A stretch of 64,000 nt of DNA from Labilibacter marinus. GTDB lineage: Bacteria; Bacteroidota; Bacteroidia; Bacteroidales; Marinilabiliaceae. This document shows positions 43,026 through 53,082 of this stretch, piece by piece. The stretch is from positions 1 to 64,000 of the forward strand of contig NZ_LXYE02000018.1 in assembly GCF_001659685.2 (NCBI RefSeq), given 5' to 3'. The translations under genes and the position numbers were made by a program. Numbering within the stretch: the first letter of the stretch is position 1; each line of letters begins with the position of its first letter. The notes beneath the pieces were generated by a model that saw only the letters and a program-made list of their open reading frames with translations, had not been told where the DNA came from and did not search any database.

Positions 43026-43133
43026 TATTTTTGCACCTCATTTTTCACCAGTATGTGACGAATGTCATATTTTAATAAAGACAGAGCGAACATTAACACC
43101 ACTGATAAGTTAATGTTGGAAGTAAATATGCAT
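43026..43133 (+). promoter_or_regulatory. metH promoter and hairpin-rich leader
   Basis: TATTTTTG (43026-43033) is a perfect -7 box, with a start expected near 43039. The leader of about 95 nt can form ATGTGAC-GAAT-GTCATAT (43053-43070) and a perfect 9-bp stem AACATTAAC (43089-43097) with GTTAATGTT (43109-43117), whose 3' arm ends 16 nt before the ATG. It does not resemble the SAM-II or B12 riboswitch patterns I know. A regulatory role for methionine genes is plausible but unproven. Confidence 0.5.
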
Positions 43134-46100
43134 ATGGATAGAACACAAAAATTATACAAAGCGATTCAAGAGCGCATCCTTATTTTAGATGGCGCTATGG
43201 GAAGTTTAATTCAAACTTATAAGTTAGAGGAAGAAGATTATAGAGGAGAACGCTTTAAGGACTACCATATGTCTATTAAAGGAAATAACGACCTACTTTC
43301 GGTAACGCAACCACATATCATCAAAGAAATTCATGCTAAATATTTAGAAGCAGGTTCCGATATTATTGAAACCAATACTTTTAATGCTACCACTATTTCT
43401 CAGGCAGATTACGATATGGAAGCTGCTGTGTGGGATATCAACTACGAATCGGCAAAACTTGCTCGTGAAATTGCAGATGAGTACACTCTAAAGACTCCTG
43501 AAAAACCAAGATTTGTTTGTGGTTCTATTGGTCCATTAAATAAAGCCTTGTCTTTATCTCCTGATGTAAATAACCCAGGCTTTAGAGCTGCTACTTTCGA
43601 TGAGGTGAAAGATGCTTATAAGCAACAAGTAGAAGCTTTGATTAAAGGAGGTTCTGACCTATTGATGATTGAAACGGTATTCGATACCTTAAATGCCAAA
43701 GCGGCTCTATTGGCTATTGATGAAGTTTTTGTGGCTTTAGGCACAAAATTACCTATCATGATTTCGGGTACTATTACCGATGCCAGTGGTAGAACATTAT
43801 CCGGTCAAACTCTTCAAGCTTTTATCGACTCTGTTTCTCACATGGATATTTTAAGTATTGGCTTAAACTGTTCATTAGGCGCCGAAGAATTAGAACCTTA
43901 CGTGACTGAGTTAGCACAGAAAGCTCCATTTTATGTGAGTACACACCCCAATGCAGGTTTACCAAACCAGTTTGGAGAATACGACCAATCGCCCGATGAA
44001 ATGGCCGAGCTAATTAGTAAATGGCTGGAAGATGGTAAAGTTAATATACTAGGGGGATGTTGTGGAACAACACCAGAACATATTGCAGCCTTAGCAAAAG
44101 TTTCTGAAAAATATGATGTGCATCAAAAAGTTGATGCTCCTAAAATAACTAACTTAAGTGGATTAGAATCATTACAACTGCGCGAAGACACCAACTTTGT
44201 AAATATTGGAGAACGCTGTAACGTAGCAGGTTCAAGAAAATTCTTGCGCCTTATCAAAGAAAAGAAATATGAAGAGGCAGTTGACATTGCACGTCATCAG
44301 GTAGAAAACGGTGCTCAAATTGTTGATGTTAATATGGATGATGCCATGTTAGAGGCCAAAGAGGAAATGGTTACCTTCCTTAACATGCTCATGTCCGACC
44401 CCGACGTTTCTCGCGTACCAGTGATGGTGGATTCTTCTAAATTTGAAGTAATAGAGGCAGGATTAAAATGTCTTCAAGGAAAATCTGTTGTTAATAGTAT
44501 CAGCCTTAAAGAAGGAGAAGAGCAGTTTATTGAACAAGCTCAAACCATTAAAAAATATGGTGCAGCCGTTGTGGTAATGGCCTTTGATGAAAAAGGACAA
44601 GCCGACAATTTAGAACGCAGAAAAGAAATATGTGGAAGAGCCTACAAACTCTTAACCGAGGTCGTTAACTTTCCACCACAAGACATCATCTTCGACCCTA
44701 ACGTGTTAGCCATAGCCACAGGTATCGAAGAGCATAATAACTATGCTGTAGATTTCATAGAATCATGTAAATGGATTAAAGCAAATTTACCGCACGTACA
44801 CATTAGTGGTGGCATTAGCAACCTATCATTTTCGTTCAGAGGAAATAATGTAGTACGCGAAGCCATTCATTCAGTATTTTTATATCATGCCATTCAAGAA
44901 GGTTTAGATATGGGAATTGTAAACCCTGCTATGCTTCAGGTTTATGATGACATTCCAAAAGAATTACTGGAGTATGTGAATGATATCGTGTTTAATAAAC
45001 GACCAGACGCTACCGATAGATTGGTGGATTATGCCGAAACGATAAAGAATGTAAAGCAAGAAGAGGGCGAAGTTAAACTAGCCGCTTGGCGCGAAGGCAC
45101 ACTAGAAGAAAGGTTAACACATTGCTTAGTTAAAGGAATCAGCGACTATTTAGATGTTGATGTACAAGAAGCTTTAGATAAATATCCAACAGCACTTGAA
45201 ATTATTGAGCAACCATTAATGGATGGTATGAATGTGGTTGGAGACCTCTTTGGAAGTGGAAAAATGTTTTTACCGCAAGTGGTGAAAACTGCTCGTGTTA
45301 TGAAAAAAGCTGTGGCCATTCTTCAGCCAATTATCGAAGAAGAAAAAGCAACTACAGGAGCCTCTTCAAGCAATGGAAAAATTTTAATGGCAACCGTTAA
45401 AGGCGATGTTCATGATATTGGGAAAAATATTGTGGGTGTTATTTTAGGTTGCAATAACTACGAGGTTATCGATCTTGGCGTAATGGTTCCTACAGAGAAA
45501 ATACTAAAAGAGGCTATTGCTCAAGAAGTAGATATAATTGGTCTGAGTGGCTTAATTACGCCTTCGTTAGAAGAAATGGTGAACGTAGCCAAGGAAATGA
45601 AAAATCAAAACTTTCAAATTCCACTATTGGTTGGAGGAGCAACAACCTCAAAAGTTCATACTGCAGTTAAAATTGAACCTGCATACGACCAACCTATTGT
45701 TCATGTAAAGGATGCATCTAAAAGTGCACAAGTTGTAAGCGCTTTGCTTTCTAAAAATGGGAAAGAAAAGTTTACCCAAGATATTAAAAAAGAATACGCT
45801 GACTTGCGTGAGCGAAACGCCAATAAAAAACAAACCGTCATTGCTCCTATCGATAAAGCCAGAGCTAAAAACTTTAAAATCAACTGGAGTCAGGATGAAG
45901 TGCATACACCGAACATGCTCGGGGTAAAAGTATTTGATGATTATGCTATTTCCGAAATTCGTAAGTTCATCGACTGGACATTCTTTTATCAGGCCTGGAA
46001 CTTAACAGGAAACTACGATGGCATCGAAGGAGTACAAACTGCAGAACAAGAAAGCGAATGGCTGAATAAATTTAAATCTGAGAGTGCACAAGCAAAAGCA

Positions 46101-46871
46101 AAAGAAGCCTTAAAGCTTTGGAGAGATTCTCAAACCATGCTCGATAAAATTGAGGGGGACAAAATGGTAACTGCCAAAGCTATTTTCGGACTATTCCCTG
46201 CCAATGCAGAAGGTGACGATATTATTGTTTATACAGACGAAACGCGTAAGGAAGAAAAGTTACGCTTTCATCAGATACGCGAACAACAAGATAAACCTGG
46301 AAAAGAAGCTTTTCATTCCTTGGCTGACTTTATCGCTCCTGCATCTACTGGTGTTAAAGATTACATTGGAGGATTTGCAGTTACTGCAGGTTTAGGCATC
46401 GAAAAGTGGGAGAAAATGTACGAGGATGACCATGATGATTTCAGTGCTATTCTTTTAAAATCATTAGCAGACAGATTAGCGGAAGCTTTTGCTGAATTAT
46501 TACACTTCAGGGTTCGTAAAGAATTTTGGGGTTATACACCCGATGAAGAATTTAATACCGAGAACTTTATTCGGGAACGCTATAGAGGAATTCGTCCTGC
46601 ACTAGGTTACCCTGCATGTCCTGACCACAGCGAAAAGCGCTTATTGTTTGACCTGATGGATGTAGAAAAAAACGTAGGCATTACTTTAACAGAACATTTT
46701 AGTATGTTCCCAAATGCTTCTGTCAGCGGCGTATACTTTGGCCATCCAAAATCGATGTATTTTGGTATTGGAAAAGTAGGCAAAGACCAAGTGAAAGATT
46801 TAGCAGAACGTAAAGGAATTTCGATAGAAGAAATGGAAAAATGGATTCCAATTAATCTTAGCTATAAATAG
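43134..46871 (+). CDS. metH: Cobalamin-dependent methionine synthase
   Basis: A 1245-residue MetH, full length, with all four modules. The homocysteine-binding domain (about 1-340) has ILDGAMGSLIQ and zinc Cys residues in GLNCSLG and GGCCGTTPEH. The methyltetrahydrofolate domain (about 350-620) has NIGERCNVAGSRKF. The cobalamin cap and domain (about 640-870) carry DVHDIGKN, with the His that ligates cobalt. The activation domain (about 900-1245) has RPALGYPACPDHSEKR. It makes methionine from homocysteine. The frame could start at 43062, but the ATG at 43134 avoids translating through the leader hairpin; the neighbouring ATG at 43128 is possible. Confidence 0.95.
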   Translation: MDRTQKLYKAIQERILILDGAMGSLIQTYKLEEEDYRGERFKDYHMSIKGNNDLLSVTQPHIIKEIHAKYLEAGSDIIETNTFNATTISQADYDMEAAVWDINYESAKLAREIADEYTLKTPEKPRFVCGSIGPLNKALSLSPDVNNPGFRAATFDEVKDAYKQQVEALIKGGSDLLMIETVFDTLNAKAALLAIDEVFVALGTKLPIMISGTITDASGRTLSGQTLQAFIDSVSHMDILSIGLNCSLGAEELEPYVTELAQKAPFYVSTHPNAGLPNQFGEYDQSPDEMAELISKWLEDGKVNILGGCCGTTPEHIAALAKVSEKYDVHQKVDAPKITNLSGLESLQLREDTNFVNIGERCNVAGSRKFLRLIKEKKYEEAVDIARHQVENGAQIVDVNMDDAMLEAKEEMVTFLNMLMSDPDVSRVPVMVDSSKFEVIEAGLKCLQGKSVVNSISLKEGEEQFIEQAQTIKKYGAAVVVMAFDEKGQADNLERRKEICGRAYKLLTEVVNFPPQDIIFDPNVLAIATGIEEHNNYAVDFIESCKWIKANLPHVHISGGISNLSFSFRGNNVVREAIHSVFLYHAIQEGLDMGIVNPAMLQVYDDIPKELLEYVNDIVFNKRPDATDRLVDYAETIKNVKQEEGEVKLAAWREGTLEERLTHCLVKGISDYLDVDVQEALDKYPTALEIIEQPLMDGMNVVGDLFGSGKMFLPQVVKTARVMKKAVAILQPIIEEEKATTGASSSNGKILMATVKGDVHDIGKNIVGVILGCNNYEVIDLGVMVPTEKILKEAIAQEVDIIGLSGLITPSLEEMVNVAKEMKNQNFQIPLLVGGATTSKVHTAVKIEPAYDQPIVHVKDASKSAQVVSALLSKNGKEKFTQDIKKEYADLRERNANKKQTVIAPIDKARAKNFKINWSQDEVHTPNMLGVKVFDDYAISEIRKFIDWTFFYQAWNLTGNYDGIEGVQTAEQESEWLNKFKSESAQAKAKEALKLWRDSQTMLDKIEGDKMVTAKAIFGLFPANAEGDDIIVYTDETRKEEKLRFHQIREQQDKPGKEAFHSLADFIAPASTGVKDYIGGFAVTAGLGIEKWEKMYEDDHDDFSAILLKSLADRLAEAFAELLHFRVRKEFWGYTPDEEFNTENFIRERYRGIRPALGYPACPDHSEKRLLFDLMDVEKNVGITLTEHFSMFPNASVSGVYFGHPKSMYFGIGKVGKDQVKDLAERKGISIEEMEKWIPINLSYK

Positions 46872-46938
46872 CAAAAGAGTAAATTGGCATTCATTACGAT
46901 TAAAGATTCAATTAGATAAAATATAGAACCAAAATATT

Positions 46939-47892
46939 ATGACAGCTGCAGAGTTAGTTTTAAAAGATAAAGAAACCAAGTTTTCGTTTGAGCTACTACC
47001 ACCGCTTAAAGGAAACAACATTGATAAAGTATTTAAAACCATTGATTCACTGAAGGAGTTCAACCCGCAGTTTATCAATATCACTTCGCATCGCGAGGAA
47101 TATAAATTTGAAACCAACGACAAAGGTTTTGTTGAGAAAAAGGTTGTTCGTAAACGTCCTGGAACCGTTGCTGTTGCAGCATCAATCCAAAACAAATACG
47201 GCATCAAGGTAATTCCTCATATTATTTCCAGAGGTTTTACTAAAGCCGAAACAGAATATGCTTTAATAGACCTAAACTTTTTAGGTATTCATGATGTTTT
47301 GGTGCTTAGAGGTGACGACACGCACAAAGATAAATATCCAGCTAGAGACGAATCGTGCAATAACTATGCTATCGAATTAGCGGAGCAGGTAAACAACTTA
47401 AACAAAGGTGTTTATTTAGACGGAACAAGTCTTGATCCGTTTGACACTCCGTTTGCATATGGTGTAGCTGGTTATCCTGAAAAACATGAAGAAGCCCCTA
47501 ATCTGGATTCTGATTTATCATTTTTAAAAGCAAAAGTAGACGCTGGTGCAGAATACGTTATGACTCAAATGTTTTTCGACAATCAAAAATACTATGATTT
47601 CGTAAAGAAATGTAGAGCTAACGGAATTAACGTACCTATTATACCAGGCATTAAACCTATTACCACAGCCAACCAGCTAACAGTTCTTCCTAAAATTTTT
47701 AGTTGCGAAATTCCTGAGGATTTTGCCAAGGAATTGCGTAAGTGCAAGGACAACGACCAGGTAAAACAAGTTGGAGTGGAATGGTGTACTCAACAAGCTT
47801 TAGACCTAAAAAAGAATGGCGTACCAATTATTCACTTTTACACTATGATGGCAACAGCCAGCACTCGAAAAGTAGCCGAAGCTGTTTATTAA
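46939..47892 (+). CDS. metF: 5,10-methylenetetrahydrofolate reductase
   Basis: A 317-residue flavoenzyme producing methyltetrahydrofolate, the methyl donor for MetH. The TIM-barrel family pattern includes FSFELLPPLKG, FINITSHREEY, DVLVLRGDD, the YPEKHEEAPN loop and TQMFFDNQKYYDFV. It follows metH after 67 nt on the same strand and is very probably cotranscribed, placing consecutive steps together. A clear terminator follows at 47918. Confidence 0.94.
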   Translation: MTAAELVLKDKETKFSFELLPPLKGNNIDKVFKTIDSLKEFNPQFINITSHREEYKFETNDKGFVEKKVVRKRPGTVAVAASIQNKYGIKVIPHIISRGFTKAETEYALIDLNFLGIHDVLVLRGDDTHKDKYPARDESCNNYAIELAEQVNNLNKGVYLDGTSLDPFDTPFAYGVAGYPEKHEEAPNLDSDLSFLKAKVDAGAEYVMTQMFFDNQKYYDFVKKCRANGINVPIIPGIKPITTANQLTVLPKIFSCEIPEDFAKELRKCKDNDQVKQVGVEWCTQQALDLKKNGVPIIHFYTMMATASTRKVAEAVY

Positions 47893-47917
47893 TAGGCTTC
47901 ATAAAACAACATCACAT

Positions 47918-47950
47918 AGTCCGATTCATGATTTGAGTCGGACTTTTTTA
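47918..47950 (+). terminator. Terminator of the metH-metF unit
   Basis: AGTCCGA (47918-47924) and TCGGACT (47938-47944) form a 7-bp stem followed by six T residues. It lies 25 nt after the metF stop. Confidence 0.8.
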
Positions 47951-48074
47951 CGTCTAATTTTCAAAACTTACGAGCATCTTCATACAAAGGGCTTTTAACT
48001 TCCCAAATTTCACATTAACTTTAATCAGAATTAGGCAATAGTTTTCATCTTTACGGCAATTAATAAGAATAGCT

Positions 48075-49445
48075 ATGTTATTAAAATCCATCAACCCAGC
48101 AAATGGAGAGCTTATACGAGAGTACCCCGAGTCGCAATGGGAAGAAATTGACAATGTTATTCGCGATGTAAATCTGGCGTATAAGTCTTGGAAAAAAACA
48201 GCTCTACATAAACGCATAGATTATGTACGCCAGCTAGCCAGATTACTTGAGCTTAAAAAAGAAGCATTAACATTCCTCATCACTATAGAAATGGGAAAGC
48301 CCATTTTAGAAGCACGTGCGGAAATTGACAAATGTATCTGGTTGTGTAATTACTACTGCGACAACATAGATGAGTTTCTAAAACCCAAAACAATTGACAC
48401 CGAAGCTTCTGAGTCGTACACCTCTATCCAACCCATTGGTGTTATTTTGGCCATTATGCCATGGAACTTTCCTTTTTGGCAAGTATTTCGATGTGCCATA
48501 CCTACTATTTTGGCAGGCAATACAATGGTGTTGAAGCATGCCTCAAATGTTCCAGGCTGCTCCATTGCTTTAGAAGATTTATTTAACGAAGCTGACTTTC
48601 CTGCAGACATATTTCGCGCTGTATTAAGCTCAAATCGTAGGGTTGAAAGGATGATAGCAAATAAAAAAATTGCAGCTATTACACTTACCGGAAGTACAAA
48701 AGCAGGTCAGGCTGTAGCTCAAACCGCCGGAAAATACATAAAAAAATGCGTTCTGGAACTTGGAGGAAGTGATCCTTACTTAGTTTTAGATGATGCTAAT
48801 ATTAACGAGGCAGTGGCTGCTTGCATTAAAGGCAGATTACTAAACACTGGGCAAAGCTGTATTGGAGCTAAACGCTTTATTATTAGTGAAGGTATTTACG
48901 ATGAATTTGAAGCAAAGTTTGTTGCTGAAATGAGATCAGCTACCATGGGCGACCCTTTTAATGAGTTTAATCAACTAGGACCGTTAGCGCGCCATAATAT
49001 TAGAGAAGACCTACTTAGCCAAGTCAATAAATCAGCCTCGCAAGGAGCTAAAATTTTATGCGGTGGCGATATTGATTACGATATAGATGGTTTTTATTTT
49101 CCTGCCACTGTTTTATCAGAAGTTAAAAGCGGAATGCCCGCATACAACCAGGAGCTTTTTGGGCCTGTAGCCTCCCTAATAAAAGTCAAAAACGAACAAG
49201 AAGCAATACAAATAGCCAACGACACAAGTTTTGGTTTAGGAGCGGCCGTTTTTACTTCGGATATAGAAAAAGGTAAATACATTGCCGAACACGAACTAGA
49301 AGCTGGCTGTTGTTTTGTAAACGATTTCGTAAAATCAGACCCTCGTCTGCCTTTTGGAGGAATAAAAGAAAGTGGGTACGGACGAGAATTATCAGTGTAC
49401 GGAATCCACGAATTTGTAAATATTAAATCGGTATATATCAAGTAA
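48075..49445 (+). CDS. NAD(P)-dependent aldehyde dehydrogenase (succinate-semialdehyde type)
   Basis: A 456-residue aldehyde dehydrogenase. It shows PWNFPFWQVFRCAIPTILAGNTMVLKHAS (NAD site), ITLTGSTKAGQAVAQ, the catalytic Glu in LELGGSDPYLVLDDA and the nucleophile Cys in NTGQSCIGAKRF. The length and the pattern GFYFPATVLSEV resemble the compact succinate-semialdehyde dehydrogenase group, but the substrate cannot be read from sequence. Its stop codon overlaps the recX start (TAATG), so the two genes are translationally coupled. Confidence 0.87.
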   Translation: MLLKSINPANGELIREYPESQWEEIDNVIRDVNLAYKSWKKTALHKRIDYVRQLARLLELKKEALTFLITIEMGKPILEARAEIDKCIWLCNYYCDNIDEFLKPKTIDTEASESYTSIQPIGVILAIMPWNFPFWQVFRCAIPTILAGNTMVLKHASNVPGCSIALEDLFNEADFPADIFRAVLSSNRRVERMIANKKIAAITLTGSTKAGQAVAQTAGKYIKKCVLELGGSDPYLVLDDANINEAVAACIKGRLLNTGQSCIGAKRFIISEGIYDEFEAKFVAEMRSATMGDPFNEFNQLGPLARHNIREDLLSQVNKSASQGAKILCGGDIDYDIDGFYFPATVLSEVKSGMPAYNQELFGPVASLIKVKNEQEAIQIANDTSFGLGAAVFTSDIEKGKYIAEHELEAGCCFVNDFVKSDPRLPFGGIKESGYGRELSVYGIHEFVNIKSVYIK

Positions 49446-49906
49446 TGACATTTGAAGAAGCATTAGTAAAAACCTCAAATATTTGCGCCAGACAAGAAAA
49501 GTGCATTTTCGATATCGAGAAAAAACTAAGAGATTGGAATGTTGAACCTCGTATTAGTCATCAAGTGATTGACCAGCTCATTAAAGAAAAATTTATTGAT
49601 GAAGAGAGGTACATAAAATTTTATGTAAAGGATAAATTTATTTTTAATCGTTGGGGTAAAATTAAAATAAAATGGCAACTTAAGGCCAAGCAAATATATG
49701 GTCAGCCAGTAGAGGATGCGTTAAGTCAAATTAACCAAGATGAATATGCAGATGCTTTGGCGCAATTATTGATAAACAAAAGAAGGAGTTTAAAAGGTGA
49801 TGATAAATACAAGATTAAGGCTTCATTAATTCGATACGCCTCGTCAAGAGGTTTTGAGCCCGATTTAATTTATCGCCTCCTCGATTCTGAAAAAATTGAA
49901 ATATAA
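49445..49906 (+). CDS. recX: Regulatory protein RecX
   Basis: A 153-residue, highly charged helical protein with the three RecX three-helix repeats, for example CIFDIEKKLRDWNV...VIDQLIKEKFIDEERYIKFYVKDKFIFNRWGKIKIKWQLKAKQI and a final SRGFEPDLIYRLL. RecX modulates RecA filaments. RecA is not in the window. The ATG overlaps the upstream aldehyde dehydrogenase stop by one base, an unexpected pairing of functions. Confidence 0.85.
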   Translation: MTFEEALVKTSNICARQEKCIFDIEKKLRDWNVEPRISHQVIDQLIKEKFIDEERYIKFYVKDKFIFNRWGKIKIKWQLKAKQIYGQPVEDALSQINQDEYADALAQLLINKRRSLKGDDKYKIKASLIRYASSRGFEPDLIYRLLDSEKIEI

Positions 49907-49922
49907 TTTAAAACAATAACCT

Positions 49923-51335
49923 ATGAATACCTATACACTAAAAAAGCTCAATAGCTCATTGCTATTTTTTTTGCTGATATTGCCTGCTTTGATTTCGTTC
50001 TCTTCCGCAGAAGCTAAAAGAAAACCTGATTGGGTAAAGCAACGACCTGCAGATCCTGCATTTTATATAGGCAGATCTATGTCCTTAAAACAAGGAGGCG
50101 AAGTTACCTACCGTACCGAAGCCAGAAACAAAGCGCTAAAACAATTAAGCTCAGAGATTAAGGTAAATATTTCGGCCAACTCCATTTTACGTCAGTTTGA
50201 AGATAACTATGAAGTAAAAGAGGAGTTTGAAGCCAGCACCTACGAATCTGTAGAAGCAACACTAGAAGGCTATGAAGTATTAACTTGGGAAGATAAAAAA
50301 GAATATTGGGTGATGGTACGCTTAAGTAAAGAGAAGTATGCCATGCGTAAAAAGATGAAACTTGATTACGCTAAAAAAATGTGCGCCACCTATTATTACG
50401 ATGGTAAAAAAGCGGTTGAAAACGGAAGTATATACGAAGGATTATTATTGTATGTGCAAGCCATAAAAACCATTAAACCACATGTAGGTGAAGATTTAAC
50501 ATATATGGATATCAATGGTAATTTAAATTTAGGTAGCGATATTTTCAGCGCCATACAAGCGGCATTCAGAAAGGTAAAACTGGAGGCCGATCAACCTAAC
50601 TATACCATTCAGTTTAGCAAAGAGCTTAAGGTTCCATTAACTTTACATGCTACATATACCGATGCACTTGGAGATAGCAGAGCACTAGCCAACATTCCTT
50701 TACATTATTACTTTACTAAAGGAGATGGTGAATTATCAAACATTGCCAGTACAGATAGAGATGGTAAAGCCACATGTGATATCACTCGATTAATATCTAA
50801 ACGTAAAAGTCAGCAAATTAAAGCTGAGTTTAACCTGAATGTATTTTTAGAAAAGGAAACTGAAGAGGATAAAGTATTGCTAAAAGCTTTCTTTCATAAA
50901 GAATATCTTCCTCATACCAGCTTTAATGTTGAAGTACAAAAATCAACTGCTCACGTTATTATTAACGAGGTGATATTTGGTGACAAAGCGCAAAATGCTG
51001 CATTTGGTAATATCGTTCGCTCAGAACTTGCTCAAAGCTATTTTAACATTACGCAAGATGAAGAAAATGCCGAATTTACAGTTAAAATAGATTCGGAATT
51101 TATTTCAGGGGATGAGCGTAAAGGGCAAGGATATTCAGTATTTATTGTATTTACTGATTTTAATATATCTGTTATTGATAATAAAACCCAAATGGAAATA
51201 TTCTCAGATGGCTTTAATGGATTAAGAGGAATGCAACCAGGTAGTTTTGAATACGCGTTGAAAGACGCTCGCAAAAAAGCAAAGCAAAAGTTAATCGACG
51301 AAATCTTTCCTAAGATGGAAAAAGTAAATTTATAA
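49923..51335 (+). CDS. Exported LPP20-like protein
   Basis: A 470-residue exported protein with an N-terminal signal (LLFFLLILPALISFSSAEA). Residues about 33-150 resemble the LPP20 lipoprotein domain: PDWVKQRPADPAFYIGRSM...TEARNKALKQLSSEIKVNISANSI...YWVMVRLSK. The middle has a helical repeat and a beta-sandwich-like part (about 230-300), and the C-terminus resembles a second LPP20-like or curli-associated fold (EFTVKIDSEFISGDERKGQ...YALKDARKKAKQKLIDEIF). There is no lipobox Cys at the cleavage site. It is 16 nt after recX, on the same strand, and ends at a terminator. The function is unknown; envelope localisation is likely. Confidence 0.65.
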   Translation: MNTYTLKKLNSSLLFFLLILPALISFSSAEAKRKPDWVKQRPADPAFYIGRSMSLKQGGEVTYRTEARNKALKQLSSEIKVNISANSILRQFEDNYEVKEEFEASTYESVEATLEGYEVLTWEDKKEYWVMVRLSKEKYAMRKKMKLDYAKKMCATYYYDGKKAVENGSIYEGLLLYVQAIKTIKPHVGEDLTYMDINGNLNLGSDIFSAIQAAFRKVKLEADQPNYTIQFSKELKVPLTLHATYTDALGDSRALANIPLHYYFTKGDGELSNIASTDRDGKATCDITRLISKRKSQQIKAEFNLNVFLEKETEEDKVLLKAFFHKEYLPHTSFNVEVQKSTAHVIINEVIFGDKAQNAAFGNIVRSELAQSYFNITQDEENAEFTVKIDSEFISGDERKGQGYSVFIVFTDFNISVIDNKTQMEIFSDGFNGLRGMQPGSFEYALKDARKKAKQKLIDEIFPKMEKVNL

Positions 51336-51342
51336 CGATATC

Positions 51343-51378
51343 AAATGGCTATTGGAATTTTTCTGATAGCCATTTTTC
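51343..51378. terminator. Bidirectional terminator
   Basis: AAATGGCTAT (51343-51352) and ATAGCCATTT (51366-51375) form a 10-bp stem followed by TT on the plus strand and an A-rich mirror on the minus. It separates two convergent genes that end within 45 nt of each other. Confidence 0.75.
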
Positions 51379-52332
51379 TTATTCTACCTCAGGTACTCCT
51401 TTAAAAATAGCTTTTGGATTGTATGCGTAGTAACCTCCAAATATAGATACAAACAACGATATCAAGTAAAACAGAAGACTCAAAGCTACTGCATGGTCTG
51501 GATTTAATCCCAAATATTGCGAGCCAAACATAAAGGTCATTTCCCTTAAACCAAGTCCTCCCAACGATATTGGAATAGCCGACATAATACTCGACAATAA
51601 GAATAAAAACAAATAATCGTCTTGTCGCCCTGCTAACTCAGTGCCCATTGAAGTTAGAATGATAATGGCTGATATCATTTGCAAGCCTTGAATAAGTATA
51701 GAGTACGAAAACACCTTCCAGGTAGCCCCTACCAAATGACGACTAAATATGCGCAGGTACATATAATATCCAGCCGCAACCAAAGGAATCAAGAAAATAA
51801 AGTAATTCAGGTAAGGATTAATCCATACTAAAATATCATGCACCAACTTATATCCACCCTGAGGCATGGTTACCTCATCAAAATTATAATCGATAAAATA
51901 TACCAATCCACATAAATACACTAAAATAACCGCTAATCCACTCAGCCTATCGGCAAATACAGTCCCTATCAGTCGCTTAACCGGTGCATTTTTATATTTA
52001 TTAATTAAAAACACTTTATACCCGTCTCCGCCAACTCCTCCTGGCAAAAATAAATTATAAAACATCCCCAACCAATACAATTTAATATTGGTAATGGAGC
52101 TTATTTTTACCGGCACATATTTATAAAAAGTATTTAGTCGGAAAGCAGAAACCACCTGTGATATTGCATAAACCAACACAGAGAGCATCAAATAATAGAT
52201 ATTAATACCTTTAATAGCACCAATGGTTTGCTTAAAATCTATTTTTGAAAATACATAATACAAGGCCAATGCCGATAATACAATTTTAACCACCAACTTA
52301 ATGGCTTTTGAATGCTTCTTTAAAAATGACAA
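51379..52332 (-). CDS. LPG-synthase-TM-family membrane protein
   Basis: A 317-residue membrane protein with about eight helices, matching the lysylphosphatidylglycerol synthase transmembrane region family (UPF0104): RLNTFYKYVPVKISSITNIKLYWLGMFYNLFLPGGVGGDGYKVFLINKYKNAPVKRLIGTVFADRLSGL and LSSIMSAIPISLGGLGLRE. The soluble catalytic domain of MprF is absent, so it is more likely a lipid flippase or scaffold than a synthase. The start is a TTG. It lies 69 nt after a PAP2 phosphatase gene on the same strand. Confidence 0.82.
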   Translation of the reverse strand: MSFLKKHSKAIKLVVKIVLSALALYYVFSKIDFKQTIGAIKGINIYYLMLSVLVYAISQVVSAFRLNTFYKYVPVKISSITNIKLYWLGMFYNLFLPGGVGGDGYKVFLINKYKNAPVKRLIGTVFADRLSGLAVILVYLCGLVYFIDYNFDEVTMPQGGYKLVHDILVWINPYLNYFIFLIPLVAAGYYMYLRIFSRHLVGATWKVFSYSILIQGLQMISAIIILTSMGTELAGRQDDYLFLFLLSSIMSAIPISLGGLGLREMTFMFGSQYLGLNPDHAVALSLLFYLISLFVSIFGGYYAYNPKAIFKGVPEVE

Positions 52333-52401
52333 ACTGTAGATTCTTTATATCGTAAATAATGGGAGATAAAATTAATGCTTATTTGCAATAATACTAAGAC
52401 A

Positions 52402-53082
52402 TTAACTAGCCTTTAACCTTTTAGCTTTTATTGTTGAAATAAGATTACCATTAAATTTTGGATTTGTGTCCCAACCCAGATGATGACCTAACCAATAATG
52501 AAGCCCCAAAGTGTAAGCAGTACCAATCAAAGCTCCAGCATATATGTCCATAAAAAAGTGTTGACATAAATATACTCGAGAAATACCCACTAAAAACGCG
52601 ATGCCAAAGGCGATAAAACCTGCTCTTTTACTCTTTAATACTATGGTTACAGCAAAAGCTCCAGCAAAAGCCGTCATCGTATGACCTGATGGAAAAGAGC
52701 CAGAACCGTGATACTTAAATCCTTCGATAATATGATGAAGACTATCCACACCTAAAAATTTGGTTGGACGCGGCATTCCTTGAAAAATAACCTGCTTTAA
52801 CAAGTAAGTAAAGATACCTGCACTCAATAAAGACGCAGCAAATAAAATGGAGTAATAGTAACGGATGAATAAGAAAATACCTGCTAAGATACCCAGAACT
52901 CCACCAAGACCAAGGTGTGTAAACAGCCTAAAGAACTCATCTAACGGTTTAGTAGCTACACTATTTAAAGCTAATAGTAATTCACCTTTACTATAAATGG
53001 CCAATAAAGCAGCACCAACTACAGCAAAAACAAACGTACATATAATAAAAACTCTTGATGATGAAGGAATATACTTTTTCAT
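52402..53082 (-). CDS. PAP2-family membrane phosphatase
   Basis: A 226-residue phosphatidic acid phosphatase type 2 protein with about six helices. The motif set is visible: KQVIFQGMPRPTKFLG (C1), GSFPSGHTMTAFAGAF (C2, catalytic His) and GISRVYLCQHFFMDIYAGALIG (C3, second His and Asp). It should remove phosphate from a lipid such as undecaprenyl diphosphate, phosphatidylglycerophosphate or lipid A on the periplasmic side. The ATG at 53082 is preferred over the GTG two codons earlier. It lies between the KamA-like gene and the LPG-synthase-TM gene on one strand. Confidence 0.87.
   Translation of the reverse strand: MKKYIPSSSRVFIICTFVFAVVGAALLAIYSKGELLLALNSVATKPLDEFFRLFTHLGLGGVLGILAGIFLFIRYYYSILFAASLLSAGIFTYLLKQVIFQGMPRPTKFLGVDSLHHIIEGFKYHGSGSFPSGHTMTAFAGAFAVTIVLKSKRAGFIAFGIAFLVGISRVYLCQHFFMDIYAGALIGTAYTLGLHYWLGHHLGWDTNPKFNGNLISTIKAKRLKAS

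Noticed and set aside
43039-43133. SAM-II or cobalamin riboswitch before metH
   Set aside because: The characteristic pseudoknot of SAM-II and the B12 box of cobalamin riboswitches were sought and not found; only simple hairpins are present.
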